DNA of 64,000 bases from Sulfitobacter indolifex. Lineage in GTDB: Bacteria > Pseudomonadota > Alphaproteobacteria > Rhodobacterales > Rhodobacteraceae. Position numbers and translations under genes: made by a program. Positions 41,631 through 51,126 of the stretch are shown piece after piece. Below the pieces are notes generated by a model, which was not told the origin of the DNA, did no database searches, and worked only from the letters and a program-made list of their open reading frames with translations. Numbering within the stretch: position 1 is the first letter of the stretch; every line of letters begins with the position of its first letter. The stretch spans positions 1 through 64,000 of the forward strand of contig NZ_CP084954.1 in NCBI RefSeq assembly GCF_022788655.1. The letters run 5' to 3'.

Positions 41631-42110
41631 GTGACGGATACGCCACTCACCAAGGCGGAGAATGCGCCGCTCGATCAGATGGGGCTCGATAACTTCGCGC
41701 CCTATCTGATGAACCGGATCATGGGGCGGTATAATGCCGCCCTGTCAGCCGAGATGGCGGCGCTTGGCTTGACCACGCCGCAGATGCGCTCCTTGGCGGT
41801 GCTTTCGGTCACGGATGGGATCTTGATCCGTGAATTGGCCGTCTATGCGGTGGTTCAGCAATCTACGCTGAGCCGCGCGCTGGACGCGCTGGTGCGCGAC
41901 GGTTTGGTGCGGCGTGAGACTGACGCGGCCGACAGCCGCGCAACCCGCGTCTACCTGACTGAAAAGGGCGGCGATGCCTATGCCCGGCTCTGGCCGCATA
42001 TGGCCGAAGCCTATGGCGCGATGTTCAAGGGCATCGACGCCGCCGAGAAAGAGGCCTTTGTGGCCACGCTGCGCACCATGCTGCGTAATATCCGAAAACA
42101 CGATTTTTAA
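41631..42110 (+). CDS. MarR family transcriptional regulator, second copy
   Basis: A 159-residue winged-helix regulator starting at GTG, three bases after the cyclase stop. The DNA-binding part is ILIRELAVYAVVQQSTLSRALDALVRDGLV in pattern, the wing is DSRATRVYLTEKG. It is only distantly like the MarR at 9823. Being inside the cyclase-ior cluster it probably represses that cluster; whether it or the first MarR reads the repeat at 40748 cannot be settled here. Ligands of MarR proteins in auxin loci include indole-3-acetate and its breakdown products. Confidence 0.88.
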   Translation: MTDTPLTKAENAPLDQMGLDNFAPYLMNRIMGRYNAALSAEMAALGLTTPQMRSLAVLSVTDGILIRELAVYAVVQQSTLSRALDALVRDGLVRRETDAADSRATRVYLTEKGGDAYARLWPHMAEAYGAMFKGIDAAEKEAFVATLRTMLRNIRKHDF

Positions 42111-42119
42111 GAGGGTCCT

Positions 42120-44270
42120 ATGGCCGAGCGTTCGTTCAAGGCAGAGGTGGAACACCTGCGCAAAGGAGACGGTGACGTCTTCACAGGTGAGGGTATCCTC
42201 GCGATCACCAAAGCTCTTCTGGAAAACGGGGTCGGCTATGTAGGCGGCTATCAAGGTGCGCCGATTTCGCATCTGATGGATGTGCTGGCGGATGCCGAAG
42301 AGCTCATGGGGGAGTTGGGCGTGCGGTTCGAGGCGAACGCTTCTGAGGCTGCCGCCGCGGCAATGCTGGCCGCTTCGGTGCACTACCCCATTCGCGGTGC
42401 GGTGACCTTCAAAGGCCCGGTGGGGGTTAACGTGGCTTCAGATGCGCTGGCGAACCTTAGCTCCTCAGGCGTGACCGGCGGCGCGCTGGTGATCGTGGGC
42501 GAAGACTACGGCGAAGGCTCGTCGATCATGCAAGAACGCTCTCACGGCTTCGCAATGAAATCGCAGTTTTGGATGCTTGACCCGCGCCCGAACCTGCCTT
42601 GCATCACGAAGGCGGTGAAGGACGGGTTTGAGCTCAGCGAGGCCAGCAACACACCTGTCATGCTCATGGTCCGTATCCGGTCGTGCCATGTCACGGGCAG
42701 TTTTGAGACCTGCGACAACCAGCGCCCGCCGTTGACCGTCGCCGAGGCCGCCGCCAATCCGCGCTCGGATTTTAACCGCGTGGTGCTGCCGCCGATGTCC
42801 TATCTGCATGAGAAGGACAAGATCGAGAACCGCTGGCCTGCGGCTGAGAAGTTCATTCGTGAGAACAAGTTGAATGAGGTCTTTGGCCCCAAAGAAGCCC
42901 CCTTGGGTATTGTGGTGCAGGGTGGGATGTACAACTCGGTGATCCGCGCGCTGCAACGTCTCGGCCTAGCCGATATCCACGGTGAAACCGAGGTGCCGCT
43001 TTATGTGCTGAACGTCACCTATCCACTCCTGCGCGATGAGTTTGACGAATTCTGCGCAGGCAAGGATCATGTTCTGGTGGTCGAAGAGGGCCAGCCCGAT
43101 CACATCGAACAGCAGCTCGGCTCCTACCTCTACAAGCTCGAACGCAAGGTGAAGCTGCACGGCAAAGACGTGCTGCCGATGGCTGGCGAATACACCGGGC
43201 AGGTATTGCTCGATGGGGTCACGGATTTCCTCAAGGTCGCTGCACCAGACATGTTGCCCGGCAAGGTGCGCGCCCCCAATGCCGAAGCGCCCGCGATCCC
43301 CGATCTGTCCGACACGGTGCCAATCCGCCCGCCCGGTTTCTGCACCGGCTGCCCTGAGCGCCCGATCTTTGCCGCGATGAAACTGACCGAGCAGGAGTTG
43401 GGCAAACACCAGATTACCGGAGATATTGGCTGCCACCTGTTCGGCGTTCTGCCCCCCTTTGAGATCGGCGGCTCGACCATGGGCTACGGGCTTGGACCGG
43501 CCTCTAACGCCGCCTTTGACGGCGGCGGCGACAAACGGGTGATCTCGATCATGGGCGACGGCGGGTTCTGGCACAACGGGTTATCGACCTCGATCGGGAA
43601 CATGGTTTTTAACAAATCCGACAGTGTGGCGGTGATCGTTGACAACTACTATTCTGCCGCCACCGGGGGGCAGGATGTGATGTCGTCCCGCGCGCATAAT
43701 GACACAAAATCGACGAATAACCCGATCTCTAAGGCGCTCAAGGGCGTGGGTGTGGAATGGGTGCGCCAGATCGACCGGACCTATGATGTCGGCAAGCTGC
43801 GTGAGGTGCTGCGCGAGGCGCTGACCACCGATTACAAAGGGCCGAAGGTGATCGTCGCCTCCTCGGAATGTATGCTGAACAAGCAGCGCCGCGAGAAGCC
43901 GCTGCGCAACAAAGCGATCAAGGAAGGCCGCCGCATGGAGGTGCCGCGCTTTGGCGTCGATGCGGATGTTTGCACCGGGGATCACGCCTGTATCCGGCTC
44001 TCGGGCTGCCCGTCACTGTCGCTGAAACGGCTCGACGATCCGCTGCGCGATGATCCGGTGGCGCATATTGATCAAACCTGTGTCGGCTGCGGCAACTGCG
44101 GCGAAGTGGCCGATACGGCGGTGCTCTGCCCGTCCTTCTATCAAGCCGATGTGGTGCATAACCCGACCCGTTTTGAGCGGTGGCGTGCCGATAAGACCAG
44201 TCAGATCATCAACTGGCTGCAAAGGCGGCGCGACGCGAAGCGGCTGCGCAGCGAAGGAGTGACGACGTGA
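42120..44270 (+). CDS. iorA: Indolepyruvate ferredoxin oxidoreductase-type alpha subunit (TPP and 4Fe-4S)
   Basis: A 716-residue 2-oxoacid:acceptor oxidoreductase subunit. The N-terminal pyrimidine-binding domain has GYQGAPISHL and FEANASEAAAAAM; the TPP domain has GDIGCHLFG and the metal motif GDGGFWHNGL with VDNYYSAATGGQ; the C-terminus carries a ferredoxin-like domain with two Cys clusters (CTGDHACIRLSGC and CVGCGNCGEVADTAVLC). This enzyme type oxidatively decarboxylates aryl 2-oxoacids to acyl-CoA. Here the linked isatin hydrolase would supply isatinate, an aryl 2-oxoacid, so anthraniloyl-CoA is a possible product. Indolepyruvate is the other candidate substrate. Confidence 0.9.
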   Translation: MAERSFKAEVEHLRKGDGDVFTGEGILAITKALLENGVGYVGGYQGAPISHLMDVLADAEELMGELGVRFEANASEAAAAAMLAASVHYPIRGAVTFKGPVGVNVASDALANLSSSGVTGGALVIVGEDYGEGSSIMQERSHGFAMKSQFWMLDPRPNLPCITKAVKDGFELSEASNTPVMLMVRIRSCHVTGSFETCDNQRPPLTVAEAAANPRSDFNRVVLPPMSYLHEKDKIENRWPAAEKFIRENKLNEVFGPKEAPLGIVVQGGMYNSVIRALQRLGLADIHGETEVPLYVLNVTYPLLRDEFDEFCAGKDHVLVVEEGQPDHIEQQLGSYLYKLERKVKLHGKDVLPMAGEYTGQVLLDGVTDFLKVAAPDMLPGKVRAPNAEAPAIPDLSDTVPIRPPGFCTGCPERPIFAAMKLTEQELGKHQITGDIGCHLFGVLPPFEIGGSTMGYGLGPASNAAFDGGGDKRVISIMGDGGFWHNGLSTSIGNMVFNKSDSVAVIVDNYYSAATGGQDVMSSRAHNDTKSTNNPISKALKGVGVEWVRQIDRTYDVGKLREVLREALTTDYKGPKVIVASSECMLNKQRREKPLRNKAIKEGRRMEVPRFGVDADVCTGDHACIRLSGCPSLSLKRLDDPLRDDPVAHIDQTCVGCGNCGEVADTAVLCPSFYQADVVHNPTRFERWRADKTSQIINWLQRRRDAKRLRSEGVTT

Positions 44271-45811
44271 ATATGATCCTGCCGCAAAAGACACCCGATG
44301 CACGTGTCGGTGAAATCATCAAGCTCGCGGTCATGGCCGTGGGCGGGCAGGGCGGTGGCGTCTTGACGGGCTGGATCGAATCCATGGCGCGGGCCGAGGG
44401 CTATGTCTGTCAGGCGACCTCGGTCGCCGGTGTGGCGCAGCGGACGGGGGCTACGATCTATTACGTCGAAATGGCCCGCAAAAGCGCGTTAGAGCCGGTT
44501 TTTGCCCTCGCCCCTGCGGCGGGCGATGTCGACGTGTTGATCGCGGCTGAGATGATGGAAGTCGGTCGCGCGGTGATGCGCGGTTTCGTGACGCCAGACC
44601 GCACCACGCTGATCGGCTCGACCCACCGCGCCCTTGCGGTGAGCGAGAAGATGGCCCCCGGAGACGGCATTGCCGACGCGGATGAAGTCCGCGCCGCTGC
44701 AGAAATTGCTGCGCAAAAACTGGTGTTGGAGGATATGGAAGGGCTGGCCGTCGGCGCGGGCTCTGTCATTTCCGCCTCGCTTTTCGGCGCATTGGCTGGC
44801 TCTGGCGCGCTGCCGTTCCGTCGCGAAGCTTATGAAGATGCGATCCGCGCGGGCGGCAAAGGGGTGGAGCCTTCGCTGCGTGCCTTTGCTGTGGGATATG
44901 ATGCGGCGCAGGGCCATCTGCCTACCGCCTCCCCCGTCACAACGGACGAGTTCGAAACCCCCTTCCGCCTTACCGGCCCCCAAGCGTTGCAAAGCCACTG
45001 GGACGGGCTTGTCACCCGCGCCGATGCGCTGCCGGAAGCGGTGCATGATCTGGCGTTTGCGGGCCTGTCTAAGGTGGTAAATTTCCAAGACTGCGCCTAT
45101 GGCACGCTCTACCTCAACCGGCTCGATACCGTGCTGGCCCGTGACAGTGCCGCCTGCGATTGGCGGCTGTCGGCGGAGGCTGCGAAATACATCGCCAATG
45201 CCATGGCCTATGATGACATCATTCGTGTCGCCGACCTGAAAACCCGCGCGCCGCGCTTTACCCATATCCGGCAGGAAATGCGGGCGGGCGACGCAAACCT
45301 GATGCAGTTGACCGAATACTTTCACCCCCGCGCCGAGGAAATCGCAGGGCTAATGCCCGCGCGTCTTGGGGCCAAGGTGGAGGCAAGCGACACATGGATG
45401 GCCCGGCTGAACCGGTGGTTTGATAAGGGCCGCCGCCTGCGCACGGACCGGCTGCCCGCATTCTTGATGCTGCATGTGCTGGGGGGGCTCAAGGGCTACC
45501 GCTTGAAAACCCACCGCCACGCGATTGAGATGGCGCATCTAGATGATTGGCTTGCGCGCAGTTTGGCTGAAGTAGATGCCGACTATGATGTCGCGGTGGA
45601 GCTGGTGAAATGTCGTCGGCTTATCAAAGGCTATTCCGACACCCACGCGCGGGGATTGGGTAAGTTCGACAAGGTGATGGATGCCGCTGATCTGCTGCGG
45701 GGGCGCGATGATGCGGCGCAATGGATTGCGCGCCTGCGGGAGGCGGCCTTGCAAGATGCCGAAGGCAAAGCGCTTGATGGGGCCATCGCGACAGTGCGTT
45801 CTTTCGTTTAG
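44267..45811 (+). CDS. iorB: Indolepyruvate oxidoreductase-type beta (gamma-domain) subunit
   Basis: A 514-residue partner of IorA. The first about 190 residues are the catalytic gamma-type domain (LAVMAVGGQGGGVLTGWIES, then VAQRTGATIYYVEM), followed by a long C-terminal region of unknown role found in the aerobic proteobacterial long form. It starts at GTG overlapping the iorA stop (GTGA) after GAAGGAGT. The long form is a flavin or quinone-linked variant in some proteobacteria, so ferredoxin as acceptor is not assured. Together the two genes make one enzyme. Confidence 0.87.
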   Translation: MNMILPQKTPDARVGEIIKLAVMAVGGQGGGVLTGWIESMARAEGYVCQATSVAGVAQRTGATIYYVEMARKSALEPVFALAPAAGDVDVLIAAEMMEVGRAVMRGFVTPDRTTLIGSTHRALAVSEKMAPGDGIADADEVRAAAEIAAQKLVLEDMEGLAVGAGSVISASLFGALAGSGALPFRREAYEDAIRAGGKGVEPSLRAFAVGYDAAQGHLPTASPVTTDEFETPFRLTGPQALQSHWDGLVTRADALPEAVHDLAFAGLSKVVNFQDCAYGTLYLNRLDTVLARDSAACDWRLSAEAAKYIANAMAYDDIIRVADLKTRAPRFTHIRQEMRAGDANLMQLTEYFHPRAEEIAGLMPARLGAKVEASDTWMARLNRWFDKGRRLRTDRLPAFLMLHVLGGLKGYRLKTHRHAIEMAHLDDWLARSLAEVDADYDVAVELVKCRRLIKGYSDTHARGLGKFDKVMDAADLLRGRDDAAQWIARLREAALQDAEGKALDGAIATVRSFV

Positions 45812-45936
45812 AGGCGGTGCCTATTTTCTGTGCAAATCCTGCGTGACTTTTGAAAGGACGCGCAGGTTGCTCGCATACCAATTGACCGGATGAGAAAGCC
45901 GCGCATAGCTGATGCTGAACAACCGGGGTCACCACC

Positions 45937-46539
45937 ATGGAAATTTCGCATCTCATCGCCTTCAACATCGCGCTCATCGCGTCGATCCTCAGCCCCGGCC
46001 CGGCCTTTCTGATCGCGCTGAAAACCACGCTGAGTTCTGGGCGGCAGGCGGGCGTCGCCGTGGGGCTTGGCCTTGGCCTTGTCGCCTCCTTCTGGACCCT
46101 TGCCGCGCTCTTGGGGTTGGAGGCGGTATTCCTAGCTTTCCCATGGGCTTATGCCCTCGTCAAAGGGGTTGGCGCGGTCTATCTACTCTATGTCGCCTAT
46201 GGCATGTGGCGCGGCGCGCGTGAACCTGTGACAACCACCGTGAAACCTGCTCGTCATGCCTTCCGGCAGGGGATGATGATCAACATCCTAAACCCCAAAT
46301 CGGTGCTTTTCGCTGCAGCGGTACTGGTGGTCATCTTCCCGGAAAAGATGCGCTTGAGCGAGAACCTGTTGATCGTCGCCAACCACTTGATCATTGAAGT
46401 GATCTTCTACACCACGCTCGCCTTCGGCATGAGCCGCCCAGCGGTGAGCCAGCGTTATCTGCGCGCAAAGGTTTACCTCGACCGGGTCGCCTCGGTCGTG
46501 CTGGGGCTCTTGGGGTTGCGACTGCTGTTCTCGCGTTAA
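45937..46539 (+). CDS. LysE family exporter
   Basis: A 200-residue membrane protein with five to six helices and the LysE/RhtB signature (LSPGPAFLIALKTTLSSGRQAG, about 18-40; FRQGMMINILNPKSVLF). Such proteins export amino acids or their analogues, sometimes to relieve build-up of toxic intermediates. A role in exporting anthranilate or a related amine acid is conceivable from its place after the ior genes but is speculation. It lies 125 bases after iorB and its 3' end overlaps the convergent GH15 gene by four bases. Confidence 0.88.
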   Translation: MEISHLIAFNIALIASILSPGPAFLIALKTTLSSGRQAGVAVGLGLGLVASFWTLAALLGLEAVFLAFPWAYALVKGVGAVYLLYVAYGMWRGAREPVTTTVKPARHAFRQGMMINILNPKSVLFAAAVLVVIFPEKMRLSENLLIVANHLIIEVIFYTTLAFGMSRPAVSQRYLRAKVYLDRVASVVLGLLGLRLLFSR

Positions 46540-48311
46540 AGCTCAGCCTCCCAACGCCGCGACAGACGCATCGCGCCGTTGATGATCCCGACCATCGAAT
46601 AAGTCTGCGGGAAGTTACCCCAACCTTCGCCCGTGGCGAATGCCGTGTCTTCTGACATGAGGCCAAGGTGGTTGCGGGCTTCCAGCAATTCTTCGAACAG
46701 CTTGCGGGCCTCTTCCTCACGCCCAATGCGAGCAAGCGCATCAATTCGCCAGAAGGCACAGACGTTGAAGCCCACCTCCGGGACGCCAAAATCATCCGCT
46801 TCCTCATATCGTAGCATGAAGGGGCCGCGGCCCAGCACTTCGGACAACCGCTCCACCGTCGCGATGAAACGCGGGTCTTTCGGCGGCAGGAAACCGACCT
46901 CCCCCATAAGCAGGACACTTGCATCCAAGGTGCTGCCGCCAAAGCTTTCGACAAAGGCGCCGCGGTCCTCTGACCATGCATTGTCGAGGATTTTATCGCG
47001 GATCACCTCCGCCCGGTCTGACCAAAGGGTGGCGCGATCTTCCAGTTCCAGATGCCGCGCAATCTTGCCCAGCCGGTCACAGGCGGCCCAGCACATCAGC
47101 GACGAAGACGTGTGAATTCGCGCGCGGCTGCGCAGCTCCCAAATTCCCGCATCGGGCTGATCGTGCAATTCCCAAGCCTGCTCGCCCAAAGGTTCTAACT
47201 GTTCAAATGCCGTGCGCCCGGTGTTGAGGGGCAGGCGGTGATCAAAGAAAGCGGGCGCCGCCCCGAGGATGATATTGCCGTAGGTGTCATGCTGGAAATG
47301 CTCATGTGCCTGATTGCCGATCCGCACCGGCCCCATGCCGCGAAACCCCTGCAAGCTGGGCGAGATGCGTTCGGTCAATGCCGTTTCAAGCCCCAGCCCC
47401 AGCACCGGCTGGATATGCCCGCCTTCGGCATCGGCGACGGCATTCATCAGCCATTGGAAATAATGCTCCAACGTACGGGTCGCAGCGAGGCTGTTGAGCG
47501 CGCGGACCGTGAAAAACGCATCACGGACCCAGCAATAGCGGTAATCCCAATTGCGCCCTGAATCCGGGGCTTCGGGCAGCGAGGTGGTAATCGCGGCGAT
47601 AACCCCACCCGTGGCCTCATAGCTGCACAGTTTCAGCGTGATCGCAGCGCGGATGACGGCCTCTTGCCACTCAAAGGGGATCGCCAGCCGCTGCGTCCAG
47701 CGCTGCCAATAGCGCGTGGTTTTGGTGCGAAAGGTGGTGCCGATCTGCTCGGCACTGTCTGACAGCGTCTCGTCCGGGCCGAGAATGAAGGTCATTTCGC
47801 CTTCAAGATTGATCAGCCGCGCGTCAAGCACATGGTCAATCGGCGCGTCGGTGGTCAAGCGCATGTTCTGCTCTGGCCCGACGAAACGCACATGGTTGGA
47901 ACCGCGGGTAAGCGTCGGGGCGACCTCCCCCCATTGGAAGCGCGGGCGCAGACGCATCCGCACACGGGGCGAACCTTCGATACGCCGCACCTGGCGCACC
48001 AACATTTGCGGGCGAAAGCTGCGGCCATAGGCCGAAAAACGGGGGCAAAAGTCGATAATCTCAACCGCGCCCTTGGGACTGCGCAATACCGTGCGCAGGA
48101 TCGCGGTGTTGGGCAGATAGCTCTGTTCGCTTTCGGTCATGCCTTCAAGTTCGACGGCAAATTCACCATCACCCTCTTCGCCAGCACCATGCCCCATGAG
48201 ACTGTGAAAGACCGGATCACCGTCAAATCGTGGCAAGCAGAACCAATTGATTGCCCCTTCGCGACTGACCAATGCTGCAACAGCGCAGTTCCCGATAACA
48301 CCCAGATCCAT
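46536..48311 (-). CDS. Glycoside hydrolase family 15 protein (trehalase/glucoamylase-like)
   Basis: A 591-residue GH15 enzyme with the N-terminal beta domain (FCLPRFDGDPVFHSLMG) and the catalytic (alpha/alpha)6 barrel; family blocks are SLPEAPDSGRNWDYRYCWVRDAFFT and the acid region near VQPVLGLGLE. No signal peptide, so intracellular. In many Proteobacteria these proteins lie beside otsA and otsB and act on trehalose or glucans; otsB is directly upstream in the same direction (45-base gap) and otsA about 3 kb away. Activity is therefore likely trehalose turnover, but glucoamylase is possible. Confidence 0.9.
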   Translation of the reverse strand: MDLGVIGNCAVAALVSREGAINWFCLPRFDGDPVFHSLMGHGAGEEGDGEFAVELEGMTESEQSYLPNTAILRTVLRSPKGAVEIIDFCPRFSAYGRSFRPQMLVRQVRRIEGSPRVRMRLRPRFQWGEVAPTLTRGSNHVRFVGPEQNMRLTTDAPIDHVLDARLINLEGEMTFILGPDETLSDSAEQIGTTFRTKTTRYWQRWTQRLAIPFEWQEAVIRAAITLKLCSYEATGGVIAAITTSLPEAPDSGRNWDYRYCWVRDAFFTVRALNSLAATRTLEHYFQWLMNAVADAEGGHIQPVLGLGLETALTERISPSLQGFRGMGPVRIGNQAHEHFQHDTYGNIILGAAPAFFDHRLPLNTGRTAFEQLEPLGEQAWELHDQPDAGIWELRSRARIHTSSSLMCWAACDRLGKIARHLELEDRATLWSDRAEVIRDKILDNAWSEDRGAFVESFGGSTLDASVLLMGEVGFLPPKDPRFIATVERLSEVLGRGPFMLRYEEADDFGVPEVGFNVCAFWRIDALARIGREEEARKLFEELLEARNHLGLMSEDTAFATGEGWGNFPQTYSMVGIINGAMRLSRRWEAEL

Positions 48312-48356
48312 AAGTTCCTCTTTTCCATTCTCAACGCGTCTGCCGGGCGAACCAAG

Positions 48357-49103
48357 TCAGCGCAAAATCTCTTCTAGCCAATCGGCAAAGCCTGCCACAT
48401 CGTCGATCCGGTGCTGCGCCTGCGTGGACCCCTGACCGATCTTGATACCAAAGCCACCCAATGCCTGAGCTGCGCGAAACCCGTCTTCGTCGGTTACATC
48501 ATCGCCAACCATCACAGGCAGACGATCGGCAAAGACGGGAGAGGCCATGAAACGCTCAACCGCGCCACCCTTGTCGACACCTTTAAGCGCGACCTCGCTG
48601 ACCATTTTGCCGTGTAGGCCACGCAGGCTGGCGTTTTCACTGGTAAGCCTATCGACAAAGGCACGGCAGGCGTCGCCTTGATCGGGTGCTTTGCGGTAAT
48701 GCACGGCGATCGCGCCGGGCTTACGCTCTGACGTGACACCCTGCAGCAGGGCAAATTTCTCAACCCGGTCAATGACCTCGGTGGGGATGCCTGCGTCTTG
48801 TGTCGTCACATGATCATCGGCCCCCAATCGAAGCTCAAGACCGTGAGAGCCCGAAACCGGTAGGCGCAATGCGCCCAGAATGCCATCCACATCCGCGAGC
48901 GCACGACCCGAGATCACCGCCACCGCGCCATCGGTCGCCGCAACGAGACGGGTCAGCAATTGGCGCGTACGATCGGGCAGGCAGGCATCTTCTGGATTGT
49001 CGACGATGGGGGCCAAAGTGCCGTCCAGATCCAGAAAAAACGCGTGGCGCTGGACTGGGATCAGCGGCGGCAGATCGTTGTGCGGCAAGGTGGTGCTGTC
49101 CAT
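48357..49103 (-). CDS. otsB: Trehalose-6-phosphate phosphatase (OtsB)
   Basis: A 248-residue HAD phosphatase that completes trehalose synthesis. Motif I is FFLDLDGTLAPI (about 22-33), motif II near VISGRALADVDGIL, Lys/motif III near KGGAVERFM, and motif IV VMVGDDVTDEDGF. I start it at MDSTTLPHND rather than 45 codons upstream where the residues look random. It works with OtsA, which lies about 2 kb away beyond TopoIB and ExoD genes, and leads a transcript with the GH15 gene. Confidence 0.92.
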   Translation of the reverse strand: MDSTTLPHNDLPPLIPVQRHAFFLDLDGTLAPIVDNPEDACLPDRTRQLLTRLVAATDGAVAVISGRALADVDGILGALRLPVSGSHGLELRLGADDHVTTQDAGIPTEVIDRVEKFALLQGVTSERKPGAIAVHYRKAPDQGDACRAFVDRLTSENASLRGLHGKMVSEVALKGVDKGGAVERFMASPVFADRLPVMVGDDVTDEDGFRAAQALGGFGIKIGQGSTQAQHRIDDVAGFADWLEEILR

Positions 49104-49300
49104 AGGCTCGGGTCTATCCGTCTCATGACGCGGGTATTTCACCGAGAAACCTATGCGTCGCCGCAGCGAAATCAAAGTCTTTATGCTGCAACTGCGCAAA
49201 GACCTGCAGAGCGCACAGCGGGAACCCATGCACTGCAAGAACGTTAAGCAGAACGTCGCCCTCTATTGCCTGCCTCGCATGCTTGCCCCCGGAAACCCCG

Positions 49301-50269
49301 ATGAACGCACCGTCCTCGCTTAGATACTACCCCGACAGTAAGCCTGGCATTGCCCGCCGACGCTGCGGGCGAGGGTTTTCTTACTTCGCGCCGGATGGCG
49401 CGTGCATCAAAGACAAGGTTGAACGCGAGCGGCTGGTAAAGTTGGCGGTGCCCCCGGCCTATGAACAGGTCTGGATCTGCCCTCATGTGAATGGCCACCT
49501 ACAGGCCACAGGTTTCGATGCGCGGGGGCGCAAGCAATATCGCTATCATCCGCTCTGGTCCGAGGCGCAAGCGCAGGAAAAATACGCGAGTTTGGTCGAT
49601 TTCGCCGAAACCCTGCCCCGGCTCCGCCGTCGGGTCCGCCGTGATCTGAAAGGCGAACTGGGCGACCGCGCCTTTGCACTAGCGGCCGCGGTCGCGATGA
49701 TTGACCGTTTGTCTCTGCGGGTGGGCAATCAGGTCTATGCCAAAACCAACCGCACCTATGGCACGCTGACGCTGAAACGGCGGCACCTGACGTTGCGCGA
49801 TGGAAAGTTGCAGGCGTCCTTCATGGCGAAAGGGGGCAAACGGGTGCGTCGACAAATTGCCAATCGAACCCTTATGCGCGCACTTGAAAAGATTCGCGAC
49901 CTGCCGGGCGCCGACCTGCTAACCTGGGTTGATGACGATGGGACGTCGCGCACGTTAACCTCTTCGGCGTTGAACGATTACATTTCCGACGCTGCAGCCG
50001 TAGAAGGGTTCTCGGCCAAGACGTTTCGCACTTGGGCAGGCTCGGTCGCGGCGTTCAATGTGGCGCTGATCCACGATAGACCGACCATTAAGGCGATGGC
50101 TGAGGCCGCCGCTGAGCGGTTGCACAATACACCCACCATTGCACGCAACAGCTATATCCATCCGCAGGTGATCGACCTTTGTCAGCATCCGCTGGACCTG
50201 CCGGAACCCCCTGATATAGACGATATGACCCAAGCCGAACGTGGGCTTTTGGCGTTTTTGCGCGCGTAG
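49301..50269 (+). CDS. DNA topoisomerase IB (poxvirus/bacterial type)
   Basis: A 322-residue type IB topoisomerase. Blocks are RRRCGRGFSYFAPDG (near 18-32), the DNA-binding core IDRLSLRVGNQVYA with Arg, KRRHLTL, AKGGKRVRR (the Arg/Lys/Arg catalytic region), and the nucleophile Tyr in ARNSYIHPQVI. I prefer the ATG at 49301; upstream open frame begins at a TTG. These enzymes relax supercoils via a 3'-phosphotyrosyl link. Carriage next to trehalose genes on a plasmid is a recurring trait of stress islands. Confidence 0.92.
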   Translation: MNAPSSLRYYPDSKPGIARRRCGRGFSYFAPDGACIKDKVERERLVKLAVPPAYEQVWICPHVNGHLQATGFDARGRKQYRYHPLWSEAQAQEKYASLVDFAETLPRLRRRVRRDLKGELGDRAFALAAAVAMIDRLSLRVGNQVYAKTNRTYGTLTLKRRHLTLRDGKLQASFMAKGGKRVRRQIANRTLMRALEKIRDLPGADLLTWVDDDGTSRTLTSSALNDYISDAAAVEGFSAKTFRTWAGSVAAFNVALIHDRPTIKAMAEAAAERLHNTPTIARNSYIHPQVIDLCQHPLDLPEPPDIDDMTQAERGLLAFLRA

Positions 50270-50366
50270 GCATAAGTTTCTTTTGTTGTTCAGCCGAACT
50301 TTAACCGCGCTCAAGCATTGTTAACATGAATAGCGTTTAGCCTATTTTTAGAAGGATGCGAATTTC

Positions 50367-50963
50367 ATGAGCGATAAAGATGGGTCAACTCTCAGCGGTG
50401 TTCTTGATCAAATGGAGCATCTTTCCGGAGGGGCGGATAGGCAGATCACCGTCGAAGAAATCATTGACTGTCTGGGCAAACATTCCTTTGCATCAACCAT
50501 TTTCGCGTTCAGCCTGATATCCACGTCGCCTGCCAGCGGCATTCCCGGGGTCACGGCCTTTGTGGGCCTTGTGGTCATGTTTTTGGTGGTTCAGATGATT
50601 TTTGGCCGCAAGAAGCTATGGCTCCCCGGCTTCATCATGCGCCGGGATATTGCTGCCAAAAAGCTTCGTGCAGGCGTCAAGTGGTTGCGCCGTCCGGTGT
50701 CATTTGTGGATCGGTTTTTACATGAGCGCACGACGTTCTTGCTCCATCGCCCATGGATATATCTACCGCTGATTATGGTGCTTTCAGTTACCATTTTTAT
50801 GCCGTTCATGGAGATCGTACCAACTTCCGGCTCCATTGCCTCTGCAATGATCGCTATATTCGCGGCGGGCTACCTCATGCGGGACGGTAGGGTGGTGATC
50901 CTTTCGATGATATTGATGTCGCTGCTGCCTGTTGGCGTTACATGGTTCTTTCTTGGGCGCTAA
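50367..50963 (+). CDS. ExoD family membrane protein
   Basis: A 198-residue membrane protein of the ExoD family, named from exopolysaccharide defects in rhizobia. It has an N-terminal soluble part (ITVEEIIDCLGKHSFAST) and four to five helices, including ISTSPASGIPGVTAFVGLVVMFLVVQM and the final pair. Function at molecular level is unclear. AGAAGGAT precedes the ATG. It sits between TopoIB and OtsA as part of a stress and surface gene set. Confidence 0.85.
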   Translation: MSDKDGSTLSGVLDQMEHLSGGADRQITVEEIIDCLGKHSFASTIFAFSLISTSPASGIPGVTAFVGLVVMFLVVQMIFGRKKLWLPGFIMRRDIAAKKLRAGVKWLRRPVSFVDRFLHERTTFLLHRPWIYLPLIMVLSVTIFMPFMEIVPTSGSIASAMIAIFAAGYLMRDGRVVILSMILMSLLPVGVTWFFLGR

Positions 50964-51126
50964 AAAAATAATCTGGCCGTATCACCTTGCTCCGGCTGCA
51001 AAAGGTTTGACCGGCGGCGTCCCAGATGGGAACCTTTGGTGAATTGAACCATTAAACCGTTAGTGGTGGTCGGCGTTCCGTCAATTCAGGCTCGGCGGCC
51101 GAAAATGATTGTTCCCGAGGCAAAAA

